A model generated the notes under the pieces. The model did no database searches and was not told the DNA's origin. It was given only the letters and a program-made list of their open reading frames with translations. From positions 8,010,768 to 8,074,767 of the forward strand of contig JAMKCF010000018.1 in assembly GCA_023634235.1 (NCBI GenBank): a stretch of 64,000 nt of DNA, given 5' to 3'. Within the stretch, counting starts at the first letter, position 1. Each line of letters starts with the position of its first letter. Made by a program: the position numbers and the translations under genes. Source of the stretch: Pisaster brevispinus. Its lineage: Eukaryota; Echinodermata; Asteroidea; Forcipulatida; Asteriidae. Below are positions 34,101 through 44,545 of the stretch, one piece after another.

Positions 34101-37100
34101 ATCAAGTTTGACCATGTGACCAGGGCCCAATTTCATGGCTCTGCTTACCGCCGAATTCTGCGCACCAGTCTCTGCTTAATGTGCAAGTGCTAAATTTCTG
34201 TGTATAGCTGTGTATGCAAAGAATGCATAGAAACGTGGAGTACACACGCACACAAACAAATATTCCCTGCTAACCTGTGAAATACGCTTGATGTAAGCGC
34301 GGAGTTCCCTGCTTCCGTAAGCGCCGATTCTTTGCTTACGGTAAGCAGAGCCATGAAATTGAGCCCTGCAGAAGTGTTGACTGTAGACCAATCCAATAAG
34401 CAGACCCCAACCCCTCCAGACAACATAGTCAGGGCTCAAAATTAACACTAGACTTCAGGCCAGAGGCCTGTGATGTTAGCATAGGGCCAGTAAACTCACC
34501 ATGGGACAAGCCCAGTGGTCTTGTGTTTTTCAATTGAATAAAACACCTCATTGTGTAATATCTTTGTGAAAAAAAGCCGGCACATTGCATCAATCCAAAT
34601 GGCGTCTGTCCACTTACACTTTGTAACAAGATTTTCATATGGCTTCAGCACCTGAACACAGATATTGACTAATAGGGAGACTGCTAACAGTTGGTAGAGC
34701 GCCGGCATGTGATCCAGAGGTCGTTGGTTCAAATCCCGCTCTAGTCAATATTTCTTTGTTTAACCCAAAATTATTACAAATTCACCCACTCAGTTTCCCT
34801 TATGGCTTATTACTTGATATTTTAAATAAAAAAGTCGCTTCCCAGGTTGTATCGAAAACTTGGGTGTGATTCTTGGCAACTTGGCAGTTTAAAGGTTGTA
34901 CGACTTCAGTAACACAATTAATATTCTTCTAACAGTGTTTTACCATCAATAAAGACAGGCATCGGTGTTGGAATTCATTGGTTTAAATAGATGACTGAGT
35001 TGGAACACTCAAGTGCATGCAGCATACAGCGCTTATGATCTTATTAACCATAGTAGCCTCTTCTCAAGGCATTACATACATATTACACACATTCAGACTA
35101 GCATGGCTCACTTGAACTCTATTTCTAAGTTGAACCACAGTAGCCTTCTCTCAAGGCGCTACATGAAACAGACGTTCTTCAAACGTGCATGGCTCAATAA
35201 GCCAAGCCACAGTAGCCTCCTCTAAAGGCACTAATTGAAAACAGACACAACAAACATGCATGGCTCACTTGGACTCAACTAACCAAATGAAAGTAGCCTA
35301 CAGTCAAGACACTACTTAAAAACAGACACTTCAAACATGCATGGCTCTCTTGAACTCAACAAGACGAACCACAGTAGTCTCCTCTCAGGGCATCATATGA
35401 TAGCAGACATGCATGGCTCAACTGAACCCTATATTAAATCACTATAGGCTCCTCTCAAGGCACTACATGAAAAAAGCCACACATTCAGACATGGAGGACT
35501 TACTTGAACTCAGCATGTCCAACTGTTAGTTGATTAGGTTTTGTTCCTGTTCAGGAGCTGTCTTAAAACAAATTCAAACCTTTGCAAACAGACAATAGGA
35601 AAAATACCCATGATGTACAAATGTTTGCATTATTTGATTGACGCAATACTGCCTTGTGGATAAAGAATACGAAATTGGCTTTACACCTGACACTGATGTA
35701 TGACAAGCACTCTATACATAATGCTTTTTGAGCTCTGTGGGAAAAAGACAGGCTACTCCCCTGGGACTCAAACCTATGACCCCTACATTCTACAGCAGAT
35801 GTCTTGACCACTAGACTACTGAGTGGCCATAAGGTCGTGGGTTTGAATCCGACCTTGGTAGCAAGTGGGTTTTTCTTTGCACGACTAGGGAATGACCGAG
35901 TATGCAGGGCTTATTAAACATCAGTGTAGGGGGAAAAAAAAGAAGACATGATTGTTTCGTTATTACCTACTACTGATATCAAATAAGTCTTTTTCATTTT
36001 TACTCCCTCTGTCATTTTGACAACAATTCTCCACTCCTACACATGTATGTCACTCCGCACCAAATTGTTTGTGTGAAGAACAATTGTTTTAGAGGCTACA
36101 GCCCTTAGTCCTGAATATTTTAATTCAGCAAAGAGGATATAAGGATTTGGGAGGGTATAGGGTTAATCACTTGAGAATGAAATATAGGACTACCTTGCAA
36201 TGGTTGATGCGGACTGCCAGCTCCTTGGATGCAAATCCTCCAAAGACCAACGAGTGCATTGCCCCAAGGCGAGTTGCAGCAAGCATGGCTATCATTGCTT
36301 GGGGAATCATTGGCATGTAGATGATGATACGATCCCCATATTTCAATCCTTGTGAAACAAAAACATCGGCCAGCTTGGCTACCTGCAAGAAATCAAGAAG
36401 AATCTCAAATCCACAAGGAATCATCAGTTGGCATGTAGTGGCCGAGTGGTTAAGAGCATCGGACTCAAGCTCTGCTGTTTCTGATCAGCAGAGTGTGGGT
36501 TCAAGTTCCGGTCATGGCAATTTTGTCCTTGAGCAAGATACTTAACCGTGTAGTTGATTTGTCCTTTGGATGAGACATTAAGCCATAGGTCCTGATTGCA
36601 ATGCAAAGCACTTGACTTGGAAAGTTTGCAAAAAATAATAACAAACATTCAGTTTTATTAAGTACACAAATCCACCAGTACGATGCCCAGGGCGCTAATT
36701 ACAGTAAAGTTATTACACCTGTTTATCGAGCCCCAAATATTCCTGAAACCAAGTCAACTCCTTAGGAATATGCATCACCGGCAGCCAAGTCAGCACAAAA
36801 TCTCTACCCACACAAGTCCCTATTTCCTCCCAGGTGAAGAGAAGCAATTATGGGTAAGTGTTTTGCTCAACGACATAAGTGTCACAACCAGGGTTCGAAA
36901 TCACACTTCAGTGATTCAGCCACTAAAACTTGATGATATTAAATCAAAATGACATTGACAATGACCTTTTGACTGACGCAAAATTCCTGTGTAGAATATA
37001 CGGACCCATAGTTGACACCCAGTTCTTCTGACAGAGCATCAAGCAAAATGGCATTCTGTACTGTTTTAGCGTAAGGTAAGAGACATAACATTTTTTCCAA

Positions 37101-39329
37101 ATTTCACAAGGACTCTATTTATTGGAAAATGAGTACGTCATAAAACTGAATAAGAACTTAGAGCGTTTTACTTGCTCCCAGGAAGTTTTAGTAGCCCATA
37201 TTTTAAATGCATTTAAAAAATGTACTATTCACATCTGAAAAGAAATAAATATGAGCATTTTAAACAAATAGGTTGAAGCACAGGTTTTAGCAGCCCACAT
37301 GGCAAGTTGAGAAGCGGTGTTTACTAGCCTGTAGCAGTTTTTACAAGACAACGAACGCCGGGCTAGTGTTAATTAAGGGAGAGCCCTGACGTACTTATCC
37401 ATGGAAGCTTCTGCCCAGGTAACAATTGTTTTTTCACTAATGCACTTGTCAATTGTATGATGCACCATAGGACCCCCGGGAATGGTGCATCACTTGTCTA
37501 ATGTGAGTCGGATTTACAAAATACCATGACGCACCCCTGTGAAAATATTAACTGTGTACCGTTTGTTTTGATGTTTTAACGGATATTTTTTTTTATTGTT
37601 TTCCGGAAACGCAAACCGTCACAGCCCTCATGCCCTATCTATAGTGCCCAGCGTATTTTTAGCGTGGGTATTTAATATAAAAGGTCACCAATAAACAAGG
37701 TTGACGATAGGATGATTTATTGTACATGCAACTCATGCACTGAAAACTCATAAACATTTGTATTGTAGGCATGACGGGCATTTGCCGAACCCAGGTAAAA
37801 TGACGGACACTGACGCACCTACATGTATTTCTCAATGCTGTGACGGACCAAAGCTGCAATGACGGTACCCTGCGTCAAGAATGTGGTGGTAAATGACCCA
37901 CCAATGACGCACCTTTCCCGGGGGTCGTAGGGTGCGTCATACAATTGACAGGTGCATAACAGTGGGCAATATCAAGACATTGGACAAGGTGGTCACTTTT
38001 TGCTGCATTACCTCATTCTGTAGCTGTCGATAGCTGATCTTCTCTATGGTGTTCGACACAGGGCTGTCGTGGATGATTGCCGTTTGATCACCATACCCTG
38101 CATCCACATGACGGTCCACTGCATTGTAACAAATGTTTGTCTCACCACCGACAAACCTTTTGTACGAAAAGTGTAAAGTGAAACAAGATAATTGATGAAA
38201 AGTTTTTCACTCATTGTAAAGCCCTTAATAAAAAACAAGTCAGCTAATCAGTGTTCTCCCTAAACAGTGGTGGCCAACCCCCAAATGCGAGTTAAAACGC
38301 CTAGGACCAGTCAGACTTTTGTCCAACTAGTCCGGCTGGCTACTCTAGGCCCCTGCTAACTGTTGAAAGAAAACCGAAACATACGGACTAGTGTTAACCA
38401 TCAGGAGCATGGACAGTTACAATTCGCAAGCATGTGTACCTTCCTCGAGTCTACTAATAAAATAGCTAATTAGAATTTAGATCTAAATTTTGGGGTCAAA
38501 ATGGCCATATTTAGTGCCAAAGGCAATTAGACCCTTTCACAGTAATAAAATTAATAGGTACCACGTTGAATCTGCCAAGTGGCCCTAAGGGTCTAAGGAA
38601 CATAGGAACGTATGGCCAAGGACAAGCTTTGAATACATTGTCGGTCACTTCGTACCCAAGTCACTTCGTACCCAAAATATCATACCCAGGTCACTTCGTA
38701 CCCAAGTCGTTTCGTACCCAAGTCACTTCGTACCTCAATTGTATGCCGGCAGTCTCGGGTACGAAGCGACTTGGGTACGAAGTGACCGACATTCCTTTGA
38801 ATACATTTTTGCAACAAATCCATGGTCTGTCACAAATTATCAGGGTAACTGCACTTTTATGTTAAGAAACCATCCCCCCTTTATGTATAATTAAAATAAA
38901 CTTAAAATGTAGTGTTTTAAAGTAGTATTTGCACTACCACACTACCAATGTACCATTCCAATACCATTGTGTGAAAGGAGCTTTACTGTCATCCAAAACT
39001 TTGTCCCATTTCTTAAACCAAGTCACATCCTCGGCCAGCTCGCCCCAAAACTCAACTGGCTCGCTGAGCGATCTTCGGTAAACCTCATCGTAGTACGTCC
39101 ACTTCATGTGCTCCAGACGGGCGGCCTCGGTGACGGGAGCGACGGCAGGGGTGGGCCCCGACGAGTCCGCTACCGCAGAGGAAAGACCTCGGACATGCCT
39201 CGGGGACGAACTCGACCTGTTCCACGCTGCTGGTGAATTCGTAACAGCTCTTGACAGTTTCCTCCGGTGAGCAAACACTTCTGTCTTCAATTTGGAATGA
39301 TAAATAGTTCTTAACAGCTGGATATTCAT
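22178..39329 (-). CDS. ACSS3: Mitochondrial short-chain acyl-CoA synthetase, ACSS3-type (16 exons)
   Basis: This enzyme makes propionyl-CoA/acetyl-CoA from the acid, ATP and CoA, probably in the mitochondrial matrix. Exons, 5' to 3': 39329-38965, 38156-38012, 36382-36194, 34073-33942, 32252-32109, 31586-31506, 31134-31039, 30311-30160, 29359-29256, 28331-28236, 27859-27796, 27256-27175, 26395-26273, 25578-25479, 23068-22893, 22267-22178. They total 2,139 bases, exactly 712 codons plus TAA, close to human ACSS3 (686). Landmarks: basic transit peptide, YSSGTTGVPK ATP loop, WWQTETGW split over exons 9-10, SRADDVINVAGHRIS hinge, and PKTRSGKIPR with the catalytic lysine. All junction phases close. 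ACSS3 is preferred to ACSS1/2 because of GKPVGTPD, WAASDLGWVVGHSYICY and the overall exon-by-exon match. Confidence 0.95.
22893..23068 (-). CDS. ACSS3: ACSS3 exon 15: catalytic lysine exon
   Basis: It encodes GPVAAFKRAVLINKLPKTRS followed by GKIPRATV. The lysine of SGK is the A10 residue needed for adenylation and is the site acetylated in related acyl-CoA synthetases (family knowledge). Confidence 0.95.
23340..23745. mobile_element. MITE-like element, partner at 46950-47335
   Basis: The two copies share long stretches, e.g. GTGTGATCAACCAAATACAT and AACTTTGGTTGAAACAACCG. Their ends are imperfect inverted repeats (AAGGTATTATACAG... versus CCAATCCTGTATACC). This copy lies in the ACSS3 intron between exons 14 and 15, the other in a SCYL2 intron. 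Confidence 0.6.
24029..25256. mobile_element. 1.2-kb foldback element with GGGGC-GATTTCAC termini
   Basis: The left end GGGGCCGATTTCACTCAAG and the right end TAGTGAAATCAGCCCC are inverted, and both arms carry 'AAATCCATCGCA' and GCGATGA-rich blocks. It is non-coding. It splits a low-complexity repeat ('AAGGGCAC...CAAGGCCAAG') whose relatives lie at 23910-24028, 25257-25370 and 41510-41645. The termini resemble those of the elements at 28639, 34121 and 40338. Confidence 0.7.
25720..26250. repeat. ~110-bp tandem array in ACSS3 intron 13, five copies
   Basis: The landmark CTTAGCATGAGGCCA and its variants recur about every 100-111 bases, with TGTTGAGTTAC and CCCAAACCACCCACT in each unit. Similar tandem units occur in SCYL2 introns at 46130-46330 (same orientation) and 48460-48830 (opposite orientation). 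Confidence 0.8.
27455..27725 (-). repeat. SINE copy in ACSS3 intron 11
   Basis: A good copy with GGATTCGAACCCACACC (reversed B box) and CTTGCTCAAGGACACAAAGT. It belongs to the same family as 18385-18640. Confidence 0.7.
28450..28860 (-). repeat. SINE family C, split by a small foldback element
   Basis: It shares CTGAGAAACTGAATTGAGAA, GGCATGTAAAGG and GAATCGAACCAGGGC with copies at 32895-33130 and 41365-41840. Between 28639 and 28796 the SINE is interrupted by a foldback element; both sides of the break match the uninterrupted copies. Confidence 0.65.
28639..28796. mobile_element. ~157-bp foldback element nested in a SINE
   Basis: The arms are GATTTAACAAAGAGCTAAGA and its inverted partner CTCAGCTCTTTGTGAAATC. 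The right end, GTGAAATCAGCCCCTGG, matches the right end of the 1.2-kb element at 25256 almost exactly. Confidence 0.65.
29088..29215 (+). repeat. tRNA-derived SINE head
   Basis: It contains GATAGCTCAGTTGGTAAAG (A box) and GGCTCAAATCC (B box) with a family tail. Related copies are 34685-34830 (+), 57370-57545 (-) and a fragment at 61330-61395 (-). Confidence 0.6.
32109..32252 (-). CDS. ACSS3: ACSS3 exon 5: AMP-binding P-loop
   Basis: It encodes ELIPGRDLCWQEVML and DPAYILYSSGTTGVPK, the AMP-binding signature whose Ser/Thr/Gly/Lys residues hold ATP phosphates. The donor AAG/GTAGGC lies straight after the lysine. Confidence 0.95.
32460..32760 (-). repeat. Interspersed repeat with hammerhead-like segment (ACSS3 intron 4)
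   Basis: On the minus strand it reads CTGATGA, six spacer bases, GAGCAG-G-CTGGTC and then GAAACGTTTAGACC. This is the CUGAUGA, stem II, GAAA order of a hammerhead ribozyme, with an insertion and one stem mismatch. The flank (CACGGCAGTGAAGTTAATAA) looks like a retroelement tail, possibly Penelope-like. Confidence 0.4.
33165..33478 (-). repeat. SINE copy in ACSS3 intron 4
   Basis: It contains GGAGAGAAGCAATTATGATA, CTCAAGGACATAAGTGTCAC and the reversed B box GGATTCGAACCCAC, followed by a tRNA-like end (GACCGCTTGGCCAGGACACC). Its length of about 310 bases suggests a nearly full copy. Confidence 0.65.
34121..34368. mobile_element. MITE with GGGCCCAATTTCATGGCTCT ends (ACSS3 intron 3)
   Basis: Inverted ends are CAGGGCCCAATTTCATGGCT and AGCCATGAAATTGAGCCCTG. 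Internal arms repeat GCTTACCG/CGGTAAGC. A second copy with the same ends lies at 40338-40585. Confidence 0.75.
35030..35505. repeat. Degenerate tandem repeat in ACSS3 intron 3
   Basis: Five or six diverged units of roughly 80-95 bases contain CACAGTAGCCTCCTCTCAAG, a CACTACATGAAAACAGACA-like stretch and CATGCATGGCTCACTTGAAC. No coding potential. Confidence 0.7.
36430..36640 (+). repeat. tRNA-Leu-headed SINE (ACSS3 intron 2)
   Basis: Head AGTGGCCGAGTGGTTAAGAG, B box GGGTTCAAGTTCC, tail TCCTTGAGCAAGATACTTAA. It is one of the better-preserved members of the family. A minus-strand SINE fragment follows at 36760-36935. Confidence 0.7.
37441..37956. mobile_element. 516-bp TIR element with TAA target duplication (ACSS3 intron 2)
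   Basis: The ends TGCACTTGTCAATTGTATGA and TCATACAATTGACAGGTGCA are inverted, and similarity extends through CCCCCGGGAA/TTCCCGGGGG. It is flanked on both sides by TAA (37438-37440 and 37957-37959), the duplication typical of PIF/Harbinger transposons. It encodes no transposase, so it is a non-autonomous MITE. Confidence 0.75.
38640..38794. mobile_element. 155-bp palindromic element with 13-bp flanking direct repeat (ACSS3 intron 1)
   Basis: The left part is a run of GTCACTTCGTACCCAA units; the right part is the inverted GGGTACGAAGTGACCGAC. CTTTGAATACATT is repeated exactly at 38627-38639 and 38795-38807. Confidence 0.75.
38965..39329 (-). CDS. ACSS3: ACSS3 exon 1: transit peptide and N-terminal ACAS domain
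   Basis: The first ~50 residues lack acidic residues apart from one Glu and are rich in Arg, Ser and Leu (MNIQLLRTIYHSKLK...), as expected for mitochondrial import. The conserved block then starts with YDEVYRRSLSEPVEFWGELA. The ATG has an A at -3. The exon ends inside a Trp codon (TG/GTATTG) completed by G in exon 2, restoring the conserved W-F-V-G-G run. Confidence 0.9.
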
Positions 39330-40337
39330 ACTGTTTAGGGGACGTAACTGTCACCAGTCTTCCTAAAAGTTCATGGGCTTGGCTGGTCGTCGTTCCAGTA
39401 ATGGAATTGTGTTTACGACATGCACAGTACTAGTAATACACGTCGTACACGTAATACATATTAGCACAGTTATAACGTGAGTTAGTTCAAGGTGTCATGG
39501 CAAGCTTACAAAATAGGGGAGCTTTATCAAGCCTACTAAAGTCTCACCCAAACTCCTCCCAAACCACGGCTTTAAATATTTCAAGTTACAGCAAAATAAG
39601 TTTAAAGCTATTAAAAGGAAAACAAGTTCAAGCAAACGTCGATAATTACCCTCGATGTACGGTGTTTTTTAATAAGTAGTTGACAATTTGAAAATGTCCA
39701 CCCCTTTAAAACTTTGTCGGCGCATCCAACAGCTGGAAGGATTCCCTGGGCAATTAATCTTTTGTACAAACACGGGCGGGTAGCGTCAATTTTTGCATTG
39801 TTGGCGGATCACTAAACACTGAGTGATATGCGCTGCCTTCCCTGGGGAAAAATTGTAATTGATGGGGTGCAAAAGTCCACCCTGGGTTTATGTAAGGTGG
39901 GCGTTTACCATGCCCAATATGGGGGCAGATGGTACACCCTAATGTTCCCATACTTTAACACACTATTTTCCTCTTGTACAGAAGTAGCCTCCTAAAATCC
40001 TCTAAATAATTCCTGAGATCCCAAGCAAACAATGAATTAGACACAATAGGGATGGGGGTACCACCATGCCCCATATCAAGCATCAACCTAATGAATGGGC
40101 TGTGCTACCCTCTGCCATGGACGTTCATGGAAAAAAAACCCCAGATGCATTCCATTGATTTGTTTGCCGCCCCCCAATCACCACCACTCCACTTCTCGAG
40201 CGAAACTTTATACCCACGCCCCTTTTTGATACAAAACCACTTGCATCTTCTCCACTGTGGAATGGTTTTACTTTTGCATTAGAAAATATTCGCATCTAAT
40301 TTCAGGTTGTTTGCTATTCCAATTTTCTTCATGTCAA

Positions 40338-40585
40338 CAGGGCCCAATTTCATGGCTCTGCTTACCGTAAGCAAAGAATCGGCGCTTACAGAAGCAGGGA
40401 ATTCTTTGCTTACGTCAAGCACGGGTTGGCAGAGAATTTTTGCTTGTGTGCGTGCATACTCCACATTACTAGGCATTCTTCGCTTACACAGCTAGCGCAG
40501 AAATTCGGCGCTTGCACAATAAGCGGAGAAAGGTGATCGCAAGCGCAGAATTCCGCGGTAAGCAGAGCCATGAAATTGGGACCAG
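40338..40585. mobile_element. Second copy of the CAATTTCATGGCTCT MITE
   Basis: Ends CAGGGCCCAATTTCATGGCT and AGCCATGAAATTGGGACC are inverted, with internal CTTACCGTAAGC and GCGGTAAGC arms. It is clearly related to 34121-34368. Confidence 0.75.
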
Positions 40586-43168
40586 ATCATAATGAAGTTG
40601 AACACAAAAATAACATTTATGGGGCACTATCGTCGTGAACAAAGCAGGCCTGTGGCAAGCTGTACATAAAGTTATGAACTCCAACCCACTTTCTGCACAC
40701 TTGTGCCCTCCCTTCCCTATCACATATATTTGGAGTGCATGCACGCACATAGGCCTATGGTGTCTGGGTGAGATTTCATAATTCTATTTACAGCCACAGG
40801 CCTGCTTTGATCATGACGACATTGCCCCTTCAAGAAACACTCAAAACACTTGCAAAACAACTGGGACACAGTTCTTGTTGTGTTTTCCTTACAGTTTGTT
40901 TATTAAGTACACGTACATGCACTGTGAGAAATAAATATATTGCAGTAACTTATACATGCTTCATGCCGCACTGACTCTTTCACATTCTTGCCATTTCCCA
41001 AATACTTACAGTAGTACTGATTAAAAATTATAATTAAATATAAAAATTATATTATACCCCCAAACTCCGGAATGATCATGTTAGAAATGTGTCCTTTCTT
41101 ATTATCCTACGGGCTAAACAAATATTGATATGATTAAATGAATGAAAAATAAATTTAAACATATATGAAAAACAAAATAGCTGTGTCAGATGAATAAACA
41201 AAGACTACACGCGTACTTATCATTTCATACAATCTAATGGTGGTATGATTCGTCCAGGACTTACGAATGGAAATTAGGTACAACAAATGGGAAGTGTACA
41301 TGCGCAAATTTTTTAACTACTTTATTTTTAAACATAAATGCTAATGATAATAATAATTTGGGAGGCTAATCATCCTTACTCGCAGCTGAGCAGCTAATAG
41401 GAGAAGAATGCGGCTCGAGCCGCAGGCAGGCAAGGGCAGGCAAGGGCAGGCAGGCAAGAGCAGCCTTGGCAGCCAGCCACATCGCCCCATATATGACCAC
41501 AGCATGCCTGAAACTTCACATTTGAGAGGGCAAGGCCATTTTCATTTTGCAAAGGGCACTTCCATTGGAAAATCTGAACATCTATGGTAAACACAAGGCA
41601 CCAAGGCCAAGACTAGGGGCAACAGAGGCCATGGCCTCTGTGGCCTCCATGTAATTCCAGGCCTGCCACAGAGCACAGCCAGCGATCAAAATTTGTAGAT
41701 TTTTTTTCACAGGGAGAAAAACTGGAGGGCCACGAGAAAAAATCCTCATGGCTTAGGAGAGAACCAACGCACAACTCTATTCACATGGCCCTAGCCAGGA
41801 ATCGAACCAGGGCCAGTGGTCAGATGCTATGCTTTAGGCATCAGCCACCCATGCTATTAATATAGTACGGTAACCTAATACTTCATGAAGACACTACCAT
41901 GGGATGTCTGTCCTTGGTCATTGCCTTGTTGTCCCTTAAAAACACCTGTAAAAAATTTCTCTTCTAAAGGTTTGGTTTTGTAAACATAATGCTTATTTCT
42001 AGGCAAATAAAAGAAATAAAAGAGATCTAGTCAATGTTTCTTTGTTCAACCCCAAATCATTTCAAATTAATACAGTGTCTTCTTGCTGAGAACACAGCAG
42101 AAAACTGTCACAGTACTTTTACAAGAACGGCAAATCCATCCACGTTTGGTGAGGTGACAGCGAGAACCAACCTCTGGCAGCAGCATTTGCAAACTGGCAC
42201 CAGCCCGCAGAAATTTGAGAAACGCTTCACACATGAATCGTTTATCAGATACAGATGTTTTGCGGGAAATTTGTTTCCAAATCATATTACTTCAAAGGGA
42301 ATCCTTTTTCAAAATAGTTTATACTACCAATAGCTGCAAGTAAGTTTTTGTGGTCATTAATCTTTTGAGTATTTACCAATCTATGTCCTTATTCTTTAAA
42401 GGTGTATGAAGTGGTATTTTTCACACTACATTTTAGGGCTTAGAATAGATGGTTTAATATATTATATAAAACATAATACCTATTCTTGTTATGATTTTTT
42501 TGTAAGTCATTACCATTTAATGTATCCCAAAAAAATTGCATTATCCTCTTTGACATAGCCTGGTGGGGCGCTTTCGTGATGTAGACCTAGGCACAAAATG
42601 AAAATGCACACACAGAGACAATCCACATTCGTGACCATTAGCTCTGGTATGATTCCCTGCAGCCATCCAAATTTGTTTGGAGAAATGGCTACCCCTGCTT
42701 GAGTGTAGGGTTGAATGAGATAACCCTGGGTTGGTATGCTGAGTTTTCATCTCCTCAGAAAAATAACATCAAGAGTGAAACGAACATAGTGGCGGGGTTA
42801 ACGCCATGCATATTAAGCTGTAATTAACTGGATTTTTTTCACAGAGCTCGGGAAAGCACTGAGCATACAGTGCTTAATTAAGGGGGGAAAAAAACTACAA
42901 TTCTTCATCCCGATGCAAATATTACATCTATCAAATCAATGCAGTACCCGCTGCTAAGGATTCGAATCCGCCTCTAGCCATCGGGCTAGTTCGGTGGTTG
43001 AGTGGTAAGACATCTGCTCTAGCAATGCTCTAGCAGTGATTGCCTGTGGATTTTTTTTCACAGAGCTTGAGTAAGCACTGAGCATTCAGTGCTTAATACA
43101 CATCAGTGTAAGCGATAAAAAAACAAATCAAAATTCTTCATCCCAATGCAAATATTACATTGATTACT

Positions 43169-43174
43169 TTTATT
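43169..43174 (-). terminator. Possible SCYL2 poly(A) signal
   Basis: A canonical AATAAA on the minus strand lies about 350 bases beyond the SCYL2 stop codon. Confidence 0.45.
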
Positions 43175-43519
43175 AGAAATGGCAAATCAAAGTTCCAGAA
43201 ACAATGACTGCAGTCAAGGCATACACAAGTCCAAAGCTGACTTCCCACAGCTTTTTTTGGCCACAACTTGAACTTTCAAAAAGGTCATTTTAAGGTTACC
43301 ACTGTGTTGCTACAAACACAAATATGTTATCAATAGGGCCAATTTAAGCAGCCCTGCTAATATACAGACCGAAAATTGAGCCGATTTTAATCGGCACGGG
43401 ACACTTCTGACAAATTACATAAGTTGATATGCTCATCCCATGGACTTCCTTCAGCAAATTCGTTGTGGTTGTCTGGGACTCTGTCTTGCCCAAATTCATC
43501 AATCTTTTGAATAAGTTTC

Positions 43520-44545
43520 TCATCCTAAGAACCCTAGGAGGTCATCAGGTTTCTTGGCTGGTTGCTTTGAGGTTTGACCTGATGAAAGAGGATCAAATCC
43601 TCCCATCATGCTTTGCTGAGGGCCTCCCATCGAGCTTTGAGGATTTCCCATCATTCCTTGTGACTGTCTACCCATCATGCCTTGGTTACTTCCAATGTAT
43701 CCATGATTTGTACCCATCATGCCTTGGTTTCCCATCATGCCCTGGTTTCCCATCATGCCCTGGTTTCCCATCATGCCTTGATTTCCCATCATTCCCTGAT
43801 TTCCCATCATCCCCTGATTTCCCATCATGCTTTGGTTTCCCATCATGCCTTGCTTTCCCATCATGCCCTGATTGACCATCATGCTTTGAGTTCCTCCTGC
43901 AGGTTTTGGAGTCATCTGGTTTAACTTTTGCCTAGAATTCTGTGATTGTGATGGTCCAAGTAAACTATCTAGAGCGGCCATGTTTGGTTTTTGTTTGGAT
44001 GCTGATTGGTCAGCTCCGAATCCAGTCCCTGGTCTTCCTGCTCCACTCAAAGTGGACTGACTAGTTTGCATTGCAGACACTCCTCCCATTGGTGTGGTCA
44101 TCCCCCACGTCTGGCCACCCATGCTGCTATTATTACCAAACGAACTAGCGGCTTGATTTAAGCCTACTCCCATTGCACTGTTTGTCCCAGCTGAAGAATA
44201 GTTTGGCTTTGTACTTGGAGAAGATTCCATCAGCATACTAGACAAGTCCTTAACCTGTGGTTTAGGCTCTTGCCTAGTCTTCGCCACAGGCGCTATTGGC
44301 TTTTGATTTTTCACCCTCTGCTGGAACTCCTGTTCCTTTTGTATTCTCTGCTTCTCCTCCATTGACAATGAGACCTTAGCTTGCTGCTTGTACTTAGCGG
44401 CTGAACCGGAGGCTTGAGAAGAAGATGAACTGGTTTTATCCGGTTTAGAGCTGTTGGCAGCAGTTCCACGATTAACAGCTTCCACTTTGTCTGAACCATC
44501 ACTGATGTATTCACTCAAGCCAAATGTCTTAAACATATCATCCAT
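43520..44545 (-). CDS. SCYL2: SCYL2 last exon: Gln/Met-rich tail with MMGNQG repeats
   Basis: A 341-codon terminal exon opens MDDMFKTFGLSEYISDGSDK. It includes LSMEEKQRIQKEQEFQQRVK (equivalent to the human LTLEEKQKL-EQ coiled segment) and LDSLLGPSQ, then about nine tandem MMGNQG hexapeptides (roughly 43700-43880). It closes with DDLLGFLG, the counterpart of the human DLKDLFG end. The repeats are an 18-base microsatellite-like expansion absent from human SCYL2, which nevertheless has a compositionally similar tail. Confidence 0.93.
   Translation of the reverse strand: MDDMFKTFGLSEYISDGSDKVEAVNRGTAANSSKPDKTSSSSSQASGSAAKYKQQAKVSLSMEEKQRIQKEQEFQQRVKNQKPIAPVAKTRQEPKPQVKDLSSMLMESSPSTKPNYSSAGTNSAMGVGLNQAASSFGNNSSMGGQTWGMTTPMGGVSAMQTSQSTLSGAGRPGTGFGADQSASKQKPNMAALDSLLGPSQSQNSRQKLNQMTPKPAGGTQSMMVNQGMMGKQGMMGNQSMMGNQGMMGNQGMMGNQGMMGNQGMMGNQGMMGNQGMMGTNHGYIGSNQGMMGRQSQGMMGNPQSSMGGPQQSMMGGFDPLSSGQTSKQPAKKPDDLLGFLG

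Larger units (their letters stand above)
39330..43519. other. Interval between ACSS3 start and SCYL2 stop
   Basis: No convincing gene was found. The 39330-39700 part should hold the ACSS3 5' UTR and promoter, but no clear core element was recognised. The rest is mostly repeats: an inverted relative of 20190-20480 at 39810-40280, a MITE at 40338-40585, a family C SINE at 41365-41840 (with a GGCAGGCAAG microsatellite near 41420), a repeat at 42035-42330 related to 29580-29690, and tRNA-like SINE pieces at 42960-43140. Confidence 0.6.

Noticed and set aside
39085..39354. Minus-strand frame overlapping ACSS3 exon 1 in another frame
   Set aside because: It begins at GTG, not ATG, and has no similarity to the acyl-CoA synthetase N-terminus.
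43429..43875. Plus-strand open frame rich in PSCPGFPS/HHALVS repeats
   Set aside because: It is the antisense shadow of the MMGNQG-coding repeat in the SCYL2 last exon; the minus-strand frame matches SCYL2.
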